DNA of 64,000 nucleotides. It comes from Halomonas sp. M4R1S46 (lineage in GTDB: Bacteria > Pseudomonadota > Gammaproteobacteria > Pseudomonadales > Halomonadaceae). Positions 47,801 through 55,800 of this stretch are shown here, piece after piece (the stretch's first letter is position 1; each line of letters begins with the position of its first letter). Under the pieces are notes generated by a model. It was given only the letters and a program-made list of their open reading frames with translations. It was not told where the DNA came from and made no database searches. The translations under genes were made by a program, and so were the position numbers. Location: contig NZ_CP107008.1 in the NCBI RefSeq assembly GCF_025725685.1, positions 3,286,001 to 3,350,000 of the forward strand, in the 5' to 3' direction.

Positions 47801-48853
47801 TTACTGGATGGTCAGGCCGGCGGCCTCGCCGACGGTGGCGTTCCAGTCCTCGACACAGGCGTCATACTGCCGGCTGCAGGTCTCGGCCCACACCGGCAGC
47901 ACCGCCTCGCTGGTGATCGTCTCGACCAGTTGACGGGAGTCCGGGTCGATCTCCACCAGGTCCATGTCGTAGGCCTCGTGGCCGGAGCAGCTGTCCTGGC
48001 CGGTGTTGCAGGCGATGGCGTCGTCGTTGACGTCGTAGGCCAGCTCCCACATCTGGTCCTCCAGGCGGGCGAAGGCCTCGGTCAGTGCCTGTTGCTGGGC
48101 CTCGCTGAAGCTGTTCCAGGTATCGAGGTTCATGAAGTGCCCCTGCACCGAGTAGGCCAGCGGCAGCGGCACGAAGGTGTCGGTGACCTCGGGCCACTTG
48201 CCGTTGTTGCCGGCGGAAGGCGCCGTCACGCCGCAGTCGGCCACGCCGCGCTGCAGGGCCAGGTAGACCTCGCTGAACTGCAGGGTCACCGGGGTCGCCC
48301 CGAGCCCTTCCACCAGGCGCGACATGGAGGGCGTGAAGACGCGCACCTTCTTGCCCTCCAGGTCCGCGACGTCGTCGATGTCGCCGTTGCAGAACATCAT
48401 CTGCGGCCCGAAGGGCCAGAGCGTCATCAGCTTGGCGTTGAAGCGTTCCTGCAGACGCGCATCGAACGTCTCACGCACGGCGTCGACCGCCTCGCGCTGC
48501 GCATCGAGACCGGAGGCCACGCCCGCCAGGTCGATACCCTCGAAGAAGGGCTCGTCTCGCGAGGCCATGCCGATCTGCACCGACATCACGTCGAAGGCGC
48601 CGGAGCGGATCAGCCGCAGGGCGTCGGCCGCCTCGACGCCGATGGCGTCCATGGGGTTGTAGACGACCGCCAGGTCGTCGCGGGCGTCGAGCTCGCTGAA
48701 GAAGGGCCGCTCGACCTCTTCCACGTGAAGCTTGTTGCCGGAGAAGTTGCCGACCGTACGCAGCATGGTCTCGGCCTGGGCCAGCCCGCCGAGCAGCATG
48801 CCGGCGGCAAGCGTTCCGCCCATTGCGATTGCCTTGGGAGTCATGGTTGGCAT
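47801..48853 (-). CDS. TRAP transporter solute-binding protein (DctP), second system
   Basis: Periplasmic protein of 350 residues. Signal peptide around AIAMGGTLAAGMLLGGLAQA, mature start ETMLRTVGNFSGNKLH. DctP-type elements are LEGKKVRVFTPSMSRLVEGL and LQFSEVYLALQRGVADCGVT. Unusual for the family are several Cys in the C-terminal half (CNTGQDSC; CSRQYDAC; also DCGVT), which could form disulfides. AGAGGTGA precedes ATG 48853. It heads the operon with dihydropyrimidinase and hydratase. Confidence 0.9.
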   Translation of the reverse strand: MPTMTPKAIAMGGTLAAGMLLGGLAQAETMLRTVGNFSGNKLHVEEVERPFFSELDARDDLAVVYNPMDAIGVEAADALRLIRSGAFDVMSVQIGMASRDEPFFEGIDLAGVASGLDAQREAVDAVRETFDARLQERFNAKLMTLWPFGPQMMFCNGDIDDVADLEGKKVRVFTPSMSRLVEGLGATPVTLQFSEVYLALQRGVADCGVTAPSAGNNGKWPEVTDTFVPLPLAYSVQGHFMNLDTWNSFSEAQQQALTEAFARLEDQMWELAYDVNDDAIACNTGQDSCSGHEAYDMDLVEIDPDSRQLVETITSEAVLPVWAETCSRQYDACVEDWNATVGEAAGLTIQ

Positions 48854-48935
48854 CGGGTCACCTCTTGATTGGGATTGTTGGTGGTGGTCTTGCCGTTGCG
48901 TCTTGCCTGTCTAAGAGCCTTTATCAAAATCGCAT

Positions 48936-49703
48936 CTACGAGATACGCGTTAGCTCCTCCCGGGCCTGCGCCGACAGGCGCGGGTCCTGGAACAGTTGCC
49001 CCCAGCCCGCGATCCGGGCGGGATCGACGCCGGCCAGGGCCAGCGTCTTCCACACCGTGACGCTGACCGAGTCGTAGATGGGGATACCGAGTTCCTGCTC
49101 CAGCTCGGGGACGATGCCCGCGCCGCGCAGGTTGGTGCACAGGATGGTGATGGCCTGGGGCCTGGCCTTTGCCACCTCGCGCACCATCCGCGCCAGGGTG
49201 GCCTCGTCGTATTCGGAGAAGGAGAAGTTGCCGCGATCGTTCAGGTGGCGCTCGGCGACCACCTCGATGCCCGCCCTTGCATAGTTGGCGACGATCGCCG
49301 CCTGGATGTCGTCGAGGTAGGGCGTCACCAGTCCCAGCCGGGTCACCCCGCTGCGTTCGAGCACCTCGTTGAGCGCCAGTACGCTGGTGGTGGCCGGCAC
49401 CCCGGTGGTCTCGGTGATGGCGGCGCACAGCTTGCGATCGGTCTCGAAGCCCAGCCAGCTGGCCGAGGTGCCGTTCCAGGCGATGACGTCCATACGCGCG
49501 TCGTTGAGCCGCCGGGCGGCCTCCAGCAGCGGGGCGGGATCGAACTGCGCGAGCGCCGCTTCGCTCAACGAGATCTCCCTGACTGTGAAGCGCTGGAAGT
49601 GGGCGGTCACCTCGGGCATCAGCTCGTGCAGCAGGGCCGCGGTAAGGGGCTCCAACACGGTATTGGAGGACGGCGTCAGCATGCCGATGAGGGTTCGGTT
49701 CAT
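48936..49703 (-). CDS. Arylmalonate decarboxylase / maleate isomerase-family protein with a single catalytic Cys
   Basis: Protein of 255 residues of the Asp/Glu racemase superfamily, AMDase/maleate isomerase branch. The second catalytic site has Cys189 in TILCTNLRGAG. At the first site it has Gly78-Thr79-Ser80 (IAWNGTSASWLG) where racemases and maleate isomerase have Cys. From memory, arylmalonate decarboxylase of Bordetella has the same arrangement (Gly74-Thr75-Ser76 and Cys188, plus a Tyr near 126; here Tyr129 in VTPYLDD). This predicts a decarboxylase of a malonate-type acid rather than a racemase. ATG 49703 has AAGGA upstream. It is divergent from a GntR gene and probably controlled by it. 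Confidence 0.82.
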   Translation of the reverse strand: MNRTLIGMLTPSSNTVLEPLTAALLHELMPEVTAHFQRFTVREISLSEAALAQFDPAPLLEAARRLNDARMDVIAWNGTSASWLGFETDRKLCAAITETTGVPATTSVLALNEVLERSGVTRLGLVTPYLDDIQAAIVANYARAGIEVVAERHLNDRGNFSFSEYDEATLARMVREVAKARPQAITILCTNLRGAGIVPELEQELGIPIYDSVSVTVWKTLALAGVDPARIAGWGQLFQDPRLSAQAREELTRIS

Positions 49704-49734
49704 GGGCGAAATCCTTGTTTTTATCGTATTCTGC

Positions 49735-49750
49735 ATTTTGAATTCAAAAT
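49735..49750. promoter_or_regulatory. Palindrome between decarboxylase-like gene and gntR
   Basis: ATTTTGAATTCAAAAT is a perfect 16-bp palindrome in the 146-base divergent region. The 14 bases starting at 49727 (TATTCTGCATTTTG) recur with one change at 50635 before the TRAP operon. Likely operator for the GntR encoded at 49850. Confidence 0.6.
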
Positions 49751-49849
49751 ACACGAACCCAAGCGTTGCACAAGTCCGAGATTTTGCAAGTACACTTTTC
49801 ATCCCACGGCCCGCTCCCCACCTCGGCCGCGACACCCGCAGGAGATTCC

Positions 49850-50548
49850 ATGGACGACACCACCGACCTCGCCACCCGCCAGGACACCCCGCCGCAGCCG
49901 CGACTACGGCGCCTGTCGCTCTACGAGGTGGTCGCCGAGCGCCTGCGCGAGATGGTGCTGGAGGGCGAGCTGCCGCCGGGTAGCCGAATCTCGGAGAAAC
50001 GGCTCTGCGAGACCTTCGAGGTCTCCCGCACGCCGCTGCGCGAGGCGCTCAAGGTGCTGGCCAACGAAGGGCTCGTCGAACTGCTGCCCAACCGCGGCGC
50101 CAAGGTGACCGAGGTGGAGCCCGGGGAAGTCGCCGACCTGTTCGAGGTCATGGTGGAACTGGAGGGGCTGTCCGGACGGCTGCTGGCCAGCCGCGCCGGC
50201 GAGGCCGAGGTCGCGGAGATCCGCGAGCTGCACCAGAGGATGATGTCCCACTACCGCCGCCAGGAGCGGCCGGAGTACTTCGCGCTCAACCAGCAGCTGC
50301 ACCGGCGACTGACCGAGATCGCCGGCAACGCCGTGCTGCTCGAGCTGGAGACATCGCTGACGGTGAAGGTCACCCGGGCCCGCTATGCGGCGAACCTCCA
50401 GCTGGGACGCTGGGAGGAGTCGGCCCGGGAGCACGGCGAGATACTGGCCGCCCTGGAGGCTCGCGACGGCGAGGCCCTGTCATGCGCCATGCGCAAGCAC
50501 ATGCGCCGGACCGGCGATGCGGTGATCCAGGGGCTGGGCGGCGGCTGA
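49850..50548 (+). CDS. GntR-family (FCD) regulator of the third TRAP operon
   Basis: FCD-type regulator of 232 residues. Winged helix: SLYEVVAERLREMVLEGELP, RISEKRLCETFEVSRTPLRE and ALKVLANEGLVELLPNRGAK. FCD effector domain: LFEVMVELEGLSGRLLASR then HRRLTEIAGNAVLLEL. AGGAG stands 6 bases before ATG 49850. It lies between the divergent decarboxylase-like gene and the TRAP/racemase operon, with shared sequence boxes on both sides, so it probably controls both. Confidence 0.9.
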   Translation: MDDTTDLATRQDTPPQPRLRRLSLYEVVAERLREMVLEGELPPGSRISEKRLCETFEVSRTPLREALKVLANEGLVELLPNRGAKVTEVEPGEVADLFEVMVELEGLSGRLLASRAGEAEVAEIRELHQRMMSHYRRQERPEYFALNQQLHRRLTEIAGNAVLLELETSLTVKVTRARYAANLQLGRWEESAREHGEILAALEARDGEALSCAMRKHMRRTGDAVIQGLGGG

Positions 50549-50582
50549 GGGCGTGGTTCGGCACAACGAGACGGACAATGCC

Positions 50583-50656
50583 GATAAATACAAAGATTCA
50601 ACACCTTGATTTTTATGTATTAATAAAAAAATAGTATTCTGTATTTTGTATTTATC
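50583..50656. promoter_or_regulatory. Spaced 12-bp inverted repeat upstream of third TRAP operon
   Basis: GATAAATACAAA (50583-50594) and TTTGTATTTATC (50645-50656) are exact inverted copies separated by 50 bases of AT-rich sequence. The box TATTCTGTATTTTG (50635-50648) overlaps the right arm. The arrangement suggests two GntR dimers with looping, enclosing the promoter. Confidence 0.55.
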
Positions 50657-50730
50657 CATATCCTGACCTATGGTTTTCCTTGACCGCGCCCCAGGCGCAT
50701 CCACCGCCACCCACCGCGAAGGAAAACCAC

Positions 50731-51729
50731 ATGACAACAACAACGCGCATCACCCGGATCTCCACCAGCCTGCTGCTCGCCCTCGGTCTCGGCTCGCCGC
50801 TGATGGCCAGCGCCGACACCCTGCGCTTCGGCGGCAACTTCACCGATGACCACTCCAGCAGCCGCGCCATGGAGATCTTCCAGGAGAAACTGGCCGAGCG
50901 CACCGACGGCGAGCTGACCGCCCAGCTGTTCCCCAACATGCAGCTCGGTGGCGCCGGCGAGAACGTCGACCAGGTCGCCTCCGGCGCCATCATGGGCACC
51001 TGGATCGGGGTCTCCTATCTGTCGCGCACGGTACCGGAGCTCGAGGCCCTGAGCCTGCCCTTCGCCTTCGACAATCGCGAGGACGCCTTCGCGCTGATCG
51101 ACGGCGAGATCGGCGAGCTGCTCGACGAGAAGCTCGCCGAGGCCGGCTTCACCGCCCTGGGCTACATGGAGCTGGGCTTCCGCCACGTCACCAACGACGT
51201 GCGCCCCCTCGAGTCGTTGGAAGACTTCCAGGACCTCAAGATCCGCCTGCAACCCAACCAGACCCACCTGGATACCTTCCGCGCCATCGGCGCCAACCCG
51301 GTCTCCATGGACATCAACGAGGTCTACGGGGCCCTGCAGCAGGGCGTGCTGGACGGCCAGGAGAACCCCTACAGCATCATCAGCACCAAGCGGCTCGACG
51401 AGGTCCAGCAGCACCTCTCCGACACCGGGCACTTCTACGACTACATCGTGGTGGCCGCCAACCGCGACAAGTTCGAGTCGCTGAGCGAGCAAGAGCGGCA
51501 GGCCGTGCAGGCCGCCATGGACGAGGCCGTGGCCTGGCAGCGTCAGACCGCCGCCGAGGAGGACGAGGCCGCCCGCGAGACGCTGATCGAGCGGGGCATG
51601 GAGTTCACCCCGATCAGCGACGAGACCCGCAGCGCCCTGCGTGAGGCCAGCCAGGGCGTGGTCGATGACCTGCGCGACAAGATCGGCGCGGACATCGTCG
51701 ACCGGGTGCTCGAGGAGCTCGCGTCATGA
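50731..51729 (+). CDS. TRAP transporter solute-binding protein (DctP), third system
   Basis: Periplasmic DctP protein of 332 residues. Signal peptide MTTTTRITRISTSLLLALGL ends near MASADTLRFG. Typical motifs: QLFPNMQLGGAGENVDQVAS, LGYMELGFRHVTNDVRPLES, ligand-arginine region FQDLKIRLQPNQTHLDTFRA and YGALQQGVLDGQENPYSII. GAAGGA precedes ATG 50731. The stop overlaps the dctQ start, without the hairpin seen at the other two DctP genes. Ligand unknown; the linked racemase and decarboxylase suggest an amino- or malonate-type acid. Confidence 0.93.
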   Translation: MTTTTRITRISTSLLLALGLGSPLMASADTLRFGGNFTDDHSSSRAMEIFQEKLAERTDGELTAQLFPNMQLGGAGENVDQVASGAIMGTWIGVSYLSRTVPELEALSLPFAFDNREDAFALIDGEIGELLDEKLAEAGFTALGYMELGFRHVTNDVRPLESLEDFQDLKIRLQPNQTHLDTFRAIGANPVSMDINEVYGALQQGVLDGQENPYSIISTKRLDEVQQHLSDTGHFYDYIVVAANRDKFESLSEQERQAVQAAMDEAVAWQRQTAAEEDEAARETLIERGMEFTPISDETRSALREASQGVVDDLRDKIGADIVDRVLEELAS

Positions 51730-52283
51730 CACCCGTCTGGCACCGGCTGGAGGCGTATGCCTCCAGCCCCTTCAAGCGCCATTTCCTGCATGGCCTGGCG
51801 TTGCTCGATCGCACCTCCTACTTCGCCATCCTGGTGGCCATGGCGGTGATGACCGTGTTGGTCTCGGCCCAGGTGTTCGCCCGCTACGTGCTCGGCACCT
51901 CCATCGACTCCGCCGACGAGCTGTCGCGCCTGTTCTTCGTGTGGGCGATCTTCCTGGCCATCCCCCATGGCATCAAGGTGGGCATCCATGTGGGCATCGA
52001 CGCCCTGGTCGGCCTGCTGCCCAAGGCCCTCCAGGACCGGCTGGCGCAGCTGATGGCGCTGATTGCCGCCGTGTTCATGGCGGCGCTGTTCTGGATCAGC
52101 CTCGGCGCCGTGGCCGACAAGTGGCAGGAGCTGATGCCGACCCTGCCGATCACCGCCGCCGTCTTCTACATCGCCGTGCTGATCTGTGCCGGCCACGGTT
52201 GCCTGCATCTGATCGCCCAGGCCTGTCGGCTGGAACCGCTGCCCAGCGCGCCCCCCGGCCGTCAAGGAGGGAACGACTCATGA
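51726..52283 (+). CDS. TRAP transporter small permease (DctQ), third system
   Basis: DctQ subunit of 185 residues; four hydrophobic helices; motif FARYVLGTSIDSADELSRLF and HGIKVGIHVGIDALVGLLPK. Translationally coupled to dctP (ATGA 51726) and to dctM (ATGA 52280). Confidence 0.92.
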   Translation: MTPVWHRLEAYASSPFKRHFLHGLALLDRTSYFAILVAMAVMTVLVSAQVFARYVLGTSIDSADELSRLFFVWAIFLAIPHGIKVGIHVGIDALVGLLPKALQDRLAQLMALIAAVFMAALFWISLGAVADKWQELMPTLPITAAVFYIAVLICAGHGCLHLIAQACRLEPLPSAPPGRQGGNDS

Positions 52284-53560
52284 CCCCGGCCATCATCTTC
52301 ACCTTCCTGGGCTTCGCCCTGCTGCGCATGCCGCTGGCCTTCGCCCTGGGCCTGGCCTCGCTGGTCGGCCTCTACATCGGCGGCATGGACTTCGCCGTGC
52401 TGCCCCAGCGCATGATGCACTCGGTCAACAGCTTCCCGCTGATGGCCATCCCGCTGTTCATGCTGGCCGGCGAGCTGATGGTCGCCGCCGGCATCCTGCA
52501 GCGCCTGGTGGACTTCGCCAACTCGCTGATCGGCCGCGTCCATGGCGGCCTGGCCCACGTCGCCATCGTCGCCGGCATGGTGCTGGCCGCGGTCAGCGGC
52601 GCCGCCGTGGCCAGCGCCAGCGCCCTGGGCAGCTCGCTGGTGCCCTCCATGCGCCAGCAGTACGACACCGGCTACAGCAGCGCCGTGGTCGCCTCGGCCG
52701 CCAACCTGGGCGCCATCATCCCGCCCAGCAACGCCATGATCGTCTACGCCCTGATGGCCGGTTCCTCGGTCTCGGTGGGCGGGCTCTTCATGGCCGGCGT
52801 GGTGCCCGGCGTCATCCTGGCGGTGGGCTTCATGGGCCTGGCCAGCTTCATCGCCATGCGCCGGGGCTATCCGCTGGCCGGCGGCGAGATCGGGCTCAAG
52901 CACGTCCTGGTCCAGACCTGGCGCGCCCTGCCGATCCTGCTGATGCCCATCGTGGTGGTCGGCGGCATCGTCGCCGGCGCCTTCACCCCCACCGAGGGGG
53001 CCGCCATCGCCGTGGTCTACGCCCTGCTGATCGGCTTCTTCGTGACCCGCCAGCTGCGCCTGTCGGACCTGCCCAAGGCGATGTTCAACGCGGCGGTGAC
53101 CGCCGCCATGGTCGGTGCCCTGATCGCCTTCGCCTCGACCATGACCTTCGCCTTCACCATCGACCTGATTCCGATGCAGCTCACCAGCTGGATCCAGGGC
53201 GTCACCTCCGATCCGCTGATGTTCCTGCTGCTGGTCATGGCCCTGCTGATCGGAGTGGGCATGTTCATCGAGTCCAACGCCGCCTACATCATGCTGGTGC
53301 CGCTGCTGGCGCCCATCGCCCTGGCCTACGGCATCGATCCGCTGCTGTTCGGCTTCCTGTTCGTGATGAACCTGGTGGTGGGCATGATGACGCCGCCGGT
53401 GGGCGTACTGCTGTTCGTGATGTGCGGCATCTCCAACCTCAGCCTCAACGAGCTGATGAAGAGCGCCTGGCCGTTCATCGCCTTCCAGTACGTGGTGCTG
53501 ATCGCCTGCATCGCCTTCCCCGGCATCGTCACCTGGCTGCCCCGCGCCCTGGGCTACTGA
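52280..53560 (+). CDS. TRAP transporter large permease (DctM), third system
   Basis: DctM subunit of 426 residues starting MTPAIIFTFLGFALLRMPLA. Motifs: MAIPLFMLAGELMVAAGILQ, AVSGAAVASASALGSSLVPS, GAIIPPSNAMIVYALMAGSS and MMTPPVGVLLFVMCGISNLS. Start overlaps the dctQ stop. It is followed 110 bases later by a racemase-family gene on the same strand. Confidence 0.94.
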   Translation: MTPAIIFTFLGFALLRMPLAFALGLASLVGLYIGGMDFAVLPQRMMHSVNSFPLMAIPLFMLAGELMVAAGILQRLVDFANSLIGRVHGGLAHVAIVAGMVLAAVSGAAVASASALGSSLVPSMRQQYDTGYSSAVVASAANLGAIIPPSNAMIVYALMAGSSVSVGGLFMAGVVPGVILAVGFMGLASFIAMRRGYPLAGGEIGLKHVLVQTWRALPILLMPIVVVGGIVAGAFTPTEGAAIAVVYALLIGFFVTRQLRLSDLPKAMFNAAVTAAMVGALIAFASTMTFAFTIDLIPMQLTSWIQGVTSDPLMFLLLVMALLIGVGMFIESNAAYIMLVPLLAPIALAYGIDPLLFGFLFVMNLVVGMMTPPVGVLLFVMCGISNLSLNELMKSAWPFIAFQYVVLIACIAFPGIVTWLPRALGY

Positions 53561-53670
53561 CCACCCCGAGAAACGAAATAACGACGACGCGCGTCCTCGC
53601 CCCAAGGGGCGGGGCCGGGCCCCTGCGCCCGGAACACCGACGCCAACCAGGAACGACAAGAGAACACGCC

Positions 53671-54435
53671 ATGAAACTTCTGGTCATCAACCCCAACATC
53701 TCCACGGACGTGACCCGCCTGATCGAGGCCGAGGCACGGCGCAGCACCCGGCCCGGCACCGAGCTGACCATGGCCACCGCGCCGTTCGGCGTGGCCTACA
53801 TCGAGACCCGGGCCGAGGCCCAGATCGGCGGCTATGCCGCCATGCAGGTCGCCGCCGAGGCGCATGCAGAGCACGACGCGGTGGTGGTCGCCGCCTTCGG
53901 CGACCCCGGCCTCACCGCGCTGCGCGAGATCCTGCCCATCCCGGTGGTGGGCATGACCGAGGCCGCCCTGGTCAGCGCCTGCCAGCAGGGCAGCCGCTTC
54001 TCGGTGATCGCCATCTCCCAGCGCATCCAGGCCTGGTACCGGGAGACCATCGCCGCCCACGGCTTCGCCGACCGCCTGGCCAGCATCCGCGCGCTGGACG
54101 AGCCGCTGGCCCATATCGGCCGCGTCCAGGAGGACCAGGGCGAGCGCCTGGTGGCACTGGCCGAGCGCGCCGTGGCCGACGACGGCGCCGACGTGCTGAT
54201 CCTGGCCGGCGCGCCCCTGGCCGGCCTGGCCCGGAGCGTGTCCGAACGCCTCCCGGTGCCGGCATTGGACGGGGTGACCTGCGCCCTCCACCAGGCCCAG
54301 GCCATGGTCGACCTGGCCCCCGCCGCGCCCAGCGGCGGCAGCTTCGCCGCGCCTCCCACCAAGGACTGCCGCGGCCTGACCGAGGCCCTGTCGCGCCTGG
54401 TCGGCCGCCAGCCACTCGCCACGCAGGGCGCCTGA
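53671..54435 (+). CDS. Asp/Glu/hydantoin racemase-family protein lacking both catalytic Cys
   Basis: Cytoplasmic protein of 254 residues. The superfamily N-terminus KLLVINPNISTDVTRLIEAE and core AAFGDPGLTALREILPIPVV are clear. Active hydantoin and allantoin racemases have Cys at the position of Ala75 (ACFGDPG) and at that of Gly180 (LGC); here the motifs read AAFGDPG and ILAGAPLAG, so both acid/base Cys are gone. Two-base racemisation is therefore not expected; it may be a decarboxylase, isomerase or binding protein. AAGAG is the nearest ribosome-like site. It is last in the third TRAP operon. Confidence 0.85.
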   Translation: MKLLVINPNISTDVTRLIEAEARRSTRPGTELTMATAPFGVAYIETRAEAQIGGYAAMQVAAEAHAEHDAVVVAAFGDPGLTALREILPIPVVGMTEAALVSACQQGSRFSVIAISQRIQAWYRETIAAHGFADRLASIRALDEPLAHIGRVQEDQGERLVALAERAVADDGADVLILAGAPLAGLARSVSERLPVPALDGVTCALHQAQAMVDLAPAAPSGGSFAAPPTKDCRGLTEALSRLVGRQPLATQGA

Positions 54436-54530
54436 TAACCCGGGCCGCCGCTTTTTCGCCCCGCCACAGAGGAGACGCTCCCGCGGCACCCGCAAGTGCC
54501 CCGTAAAGCACCTATTCGCATAGCTGATGA

Positions 54531-54682
54531 GATGAGCGCCGGGGACACGGCGGAGCGAGGGTCTTTTGACCAGGGGCGAGGCGGAAAGAGTGGAACATCC
54601 GGTGGATGTTCTTCCCGCCGAGCGTCTACAGCGCCCTCGCGATGGTCCGGCACTCCGGGGCTTGGCGCCGGAAAAGCCCATC
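54531..54682. repeat. Dispersed palindromic repeat, copy 3 (with extra central hairpin)
   Basis: 152 bases with ends GATGAGC and GCCCATC. Flanks match copies 2 and 4 (GCGCCGGGGACA, GCGAGGGTCTTTTGACCAGGG, CAGCGCCCTCGCG, GCCGGAAAAGC), but the middle (about 54575-54620) is replaced by another hairpin containing GAACATCC-GGT-GGATGTTC. Located between the racemase and a gntR gene. Confidence 0.85.
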
Positions 54683-54793
54683 GCTTCCGTCGGGCCATGA
54701 AAGGGGTTCCTGGAACCACTGGACGATCCCCAGAGCTGACCAAACCGGCCGCCGCGGCCTACCCGGCGGCCTTTCCGCCCCACAGCGGTGCAC

Positions 54794-54801
54794 CGTATAC
54801 T
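54794..54801. promoter_or_regulatory. Weak GTATAC site upstream of third gntR
   Basis: CGTATACT keeps only the 6-base core GTATAC of the operator family, 50 bases upstream of the gntR start. Confidence 0.3.
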
Positions 54802-54850
54802 GAAAGCATATCGGGCCCGAGGGGATTCCATCCGTCGACCCAAGGAGACC

Positions 54851-55552
54851 ATGCCCATGACCACGGACACCGAGGCGCCCGTCGCCGACGATACCGCCAA
54901 CCGGCGACGCATCCAGACCACCTCGCTCGCCCAGGAGGCCTATCACATCCTGCAGCGAATGATCGTGCACGGCGAGCTGGCACCGGGTGAGCGGATCGTC
55001 GAGCCGGCGCTGTGCGAGCAGCTGGGTATCTCGCGGACCCCGCTGCGCGAGGCCCTGCGCATGCTGGCCAGCGAGGGACTGATCGCGACCCGCCGCAACC
55101 GCAACGCCGTGGTCACCCGCATCGATCCCCGGGAGCTCGAGCACCTGTTCGAGGTGGAAGCCGGCATCGAGAGCCTGGCCGTGGGCCTGGCTGCCGAGCG
55201 CATGACCAACACCGAACTCAAGCAGCTCGAGGCCCTCCAGGAGCGTCTCGAGAAGCTCCACGAGAAGGGCGACCGGGACGCCTACTTCGAACTCAACCAG
55301 CGCATCCACGCCCAGCTGGTGGCGGGCGCCAAGAACCCGGTCCTCGAGGAGACCCATCGCCGCCTGCTCGGCCGCCTGGAGCGGGCCCGATACCTGGCGC
55401 TGGACCGCATCGGCCGCTGGCAGGAATCCACCGACGAGCACCGCGCCATCCTCGAGGCGCTCAAGGCCCGGGACGGCGAACGCGCCCGGCGCCTGCTGGC
55501 CGACCACGTCCAGCACACCGGCGAATCCATCACCGATATCAATCGCGGCTGA
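54851..55552 (+). CDS. GntR-family (FCD) regulator, third member
   Basis: FCD-type regulator of 233 residues. Winged helix: SLAQEAYHILQRMIVHGELA, RIVEPALCEQLGISRTPLRE, ALRMLASEGLIATRRNRNAV. FCD domain: EHLFEVEAGIESLAVGLAAE, AYFELNQRIHAQLVAGAKN, and HRAILEALKARDGERARRLL. AAGGAG lies 3 bases before ATG 54851 and 9 before ATG 54857, so the second may be used. It converges on allE-allA across copy 4 of the repeat. It is a candidate regulator of the ureide genes. Confidence 0.9.
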   Translation: MPMTTDTEAPVADDTANRRRIQTTSLAQEAYHILQRMIVHGELAPGERIVEPALCEQLGISRTPLREALRMLASEGLIATRRNRNAVVTRIDPRELEHLFEVEAGIESLAVGLAAERMTNTELKQLEALQERLEKLHEKGDRDAYFELNQRIHAQLVAGAKNPVLEETHRRLLGRLERARYLALDRIGRWQESTDEHRAILEALKARDGERARRLLADHVQHTGESITDINRG

Positions 55553-55592
55553 CATCGAGCTCTCTAAGAGTCCATTTCTAGACGCTCGACGA

Positions 55593-55707
55593 GATGAGCG
55601 CCGGGGACAAACCGAAGCGAGGGTCTTTTGACCAGGGATGGCAAAAGTAGCGCCCATGGAGGGGTTTACAGCGCCCTCGCGAAGGCTTGTCGCCGGGAAA
55701 GCTCATC
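55593..55707. repeat. Dispersed palindromic repeat, copy 4
   Basis: 115 bases with ends GATGAGC and GCTCATC. Shares GAAGCGAGGGTC, TGACCAGGGATGGCA, GTAGCGCCCA and CAGCGCCCTCGCG with the other copies. Located between two convergent genes, just before the terminator at 55744. Confidence 0.85.
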
Positions 55708-55743
55708 GATTGCCGATGTGTGAGATGCCCTTCTTTTCCGAAC

Positions 55744-55777
55744 ACGACGACACCCGCCGAAGGGCGGGTGTCGTCGT
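55744..55777. terminator. Bidirectional terminator between gntR and allE
   Basis: Perfect 15-bp stem ACGACGACACCCGCC / GGCGGGTGTCGTCGT, loop GAAG, with TTT on the plus side. It is 23 bases beyond the allE stop and serves the convergent gene pair. Confidence 0.85.
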
Positions 55778-55800
55778 TTCCATTGCCGTGCGCAGGCCGA

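Larger units (their letters stand above)
54436..54850. other. Intergenic region with palindromic repeat copy 3
   Basis: 415 bases between the Cys-less racemase and the next gntR. It holds the repeat at 54531-54682 and, before gntR, a CGTATACT site (54794-54801). Nothing else stands out. Confidence 0.7.

Noticed and set aside
53671..54435. Calling this protein an active hydantoin or aspartate racemase
   Set aside because: Both catalytic Cys positions are Ala and Gly.
54531..55707. The two nearby repeats as a CRISPR array or IS ends
   Set aside because: Only two copies near each other with a full gene between them, no regular spacers, no transposase; they belong to a dispersed intergenic palindrome family.
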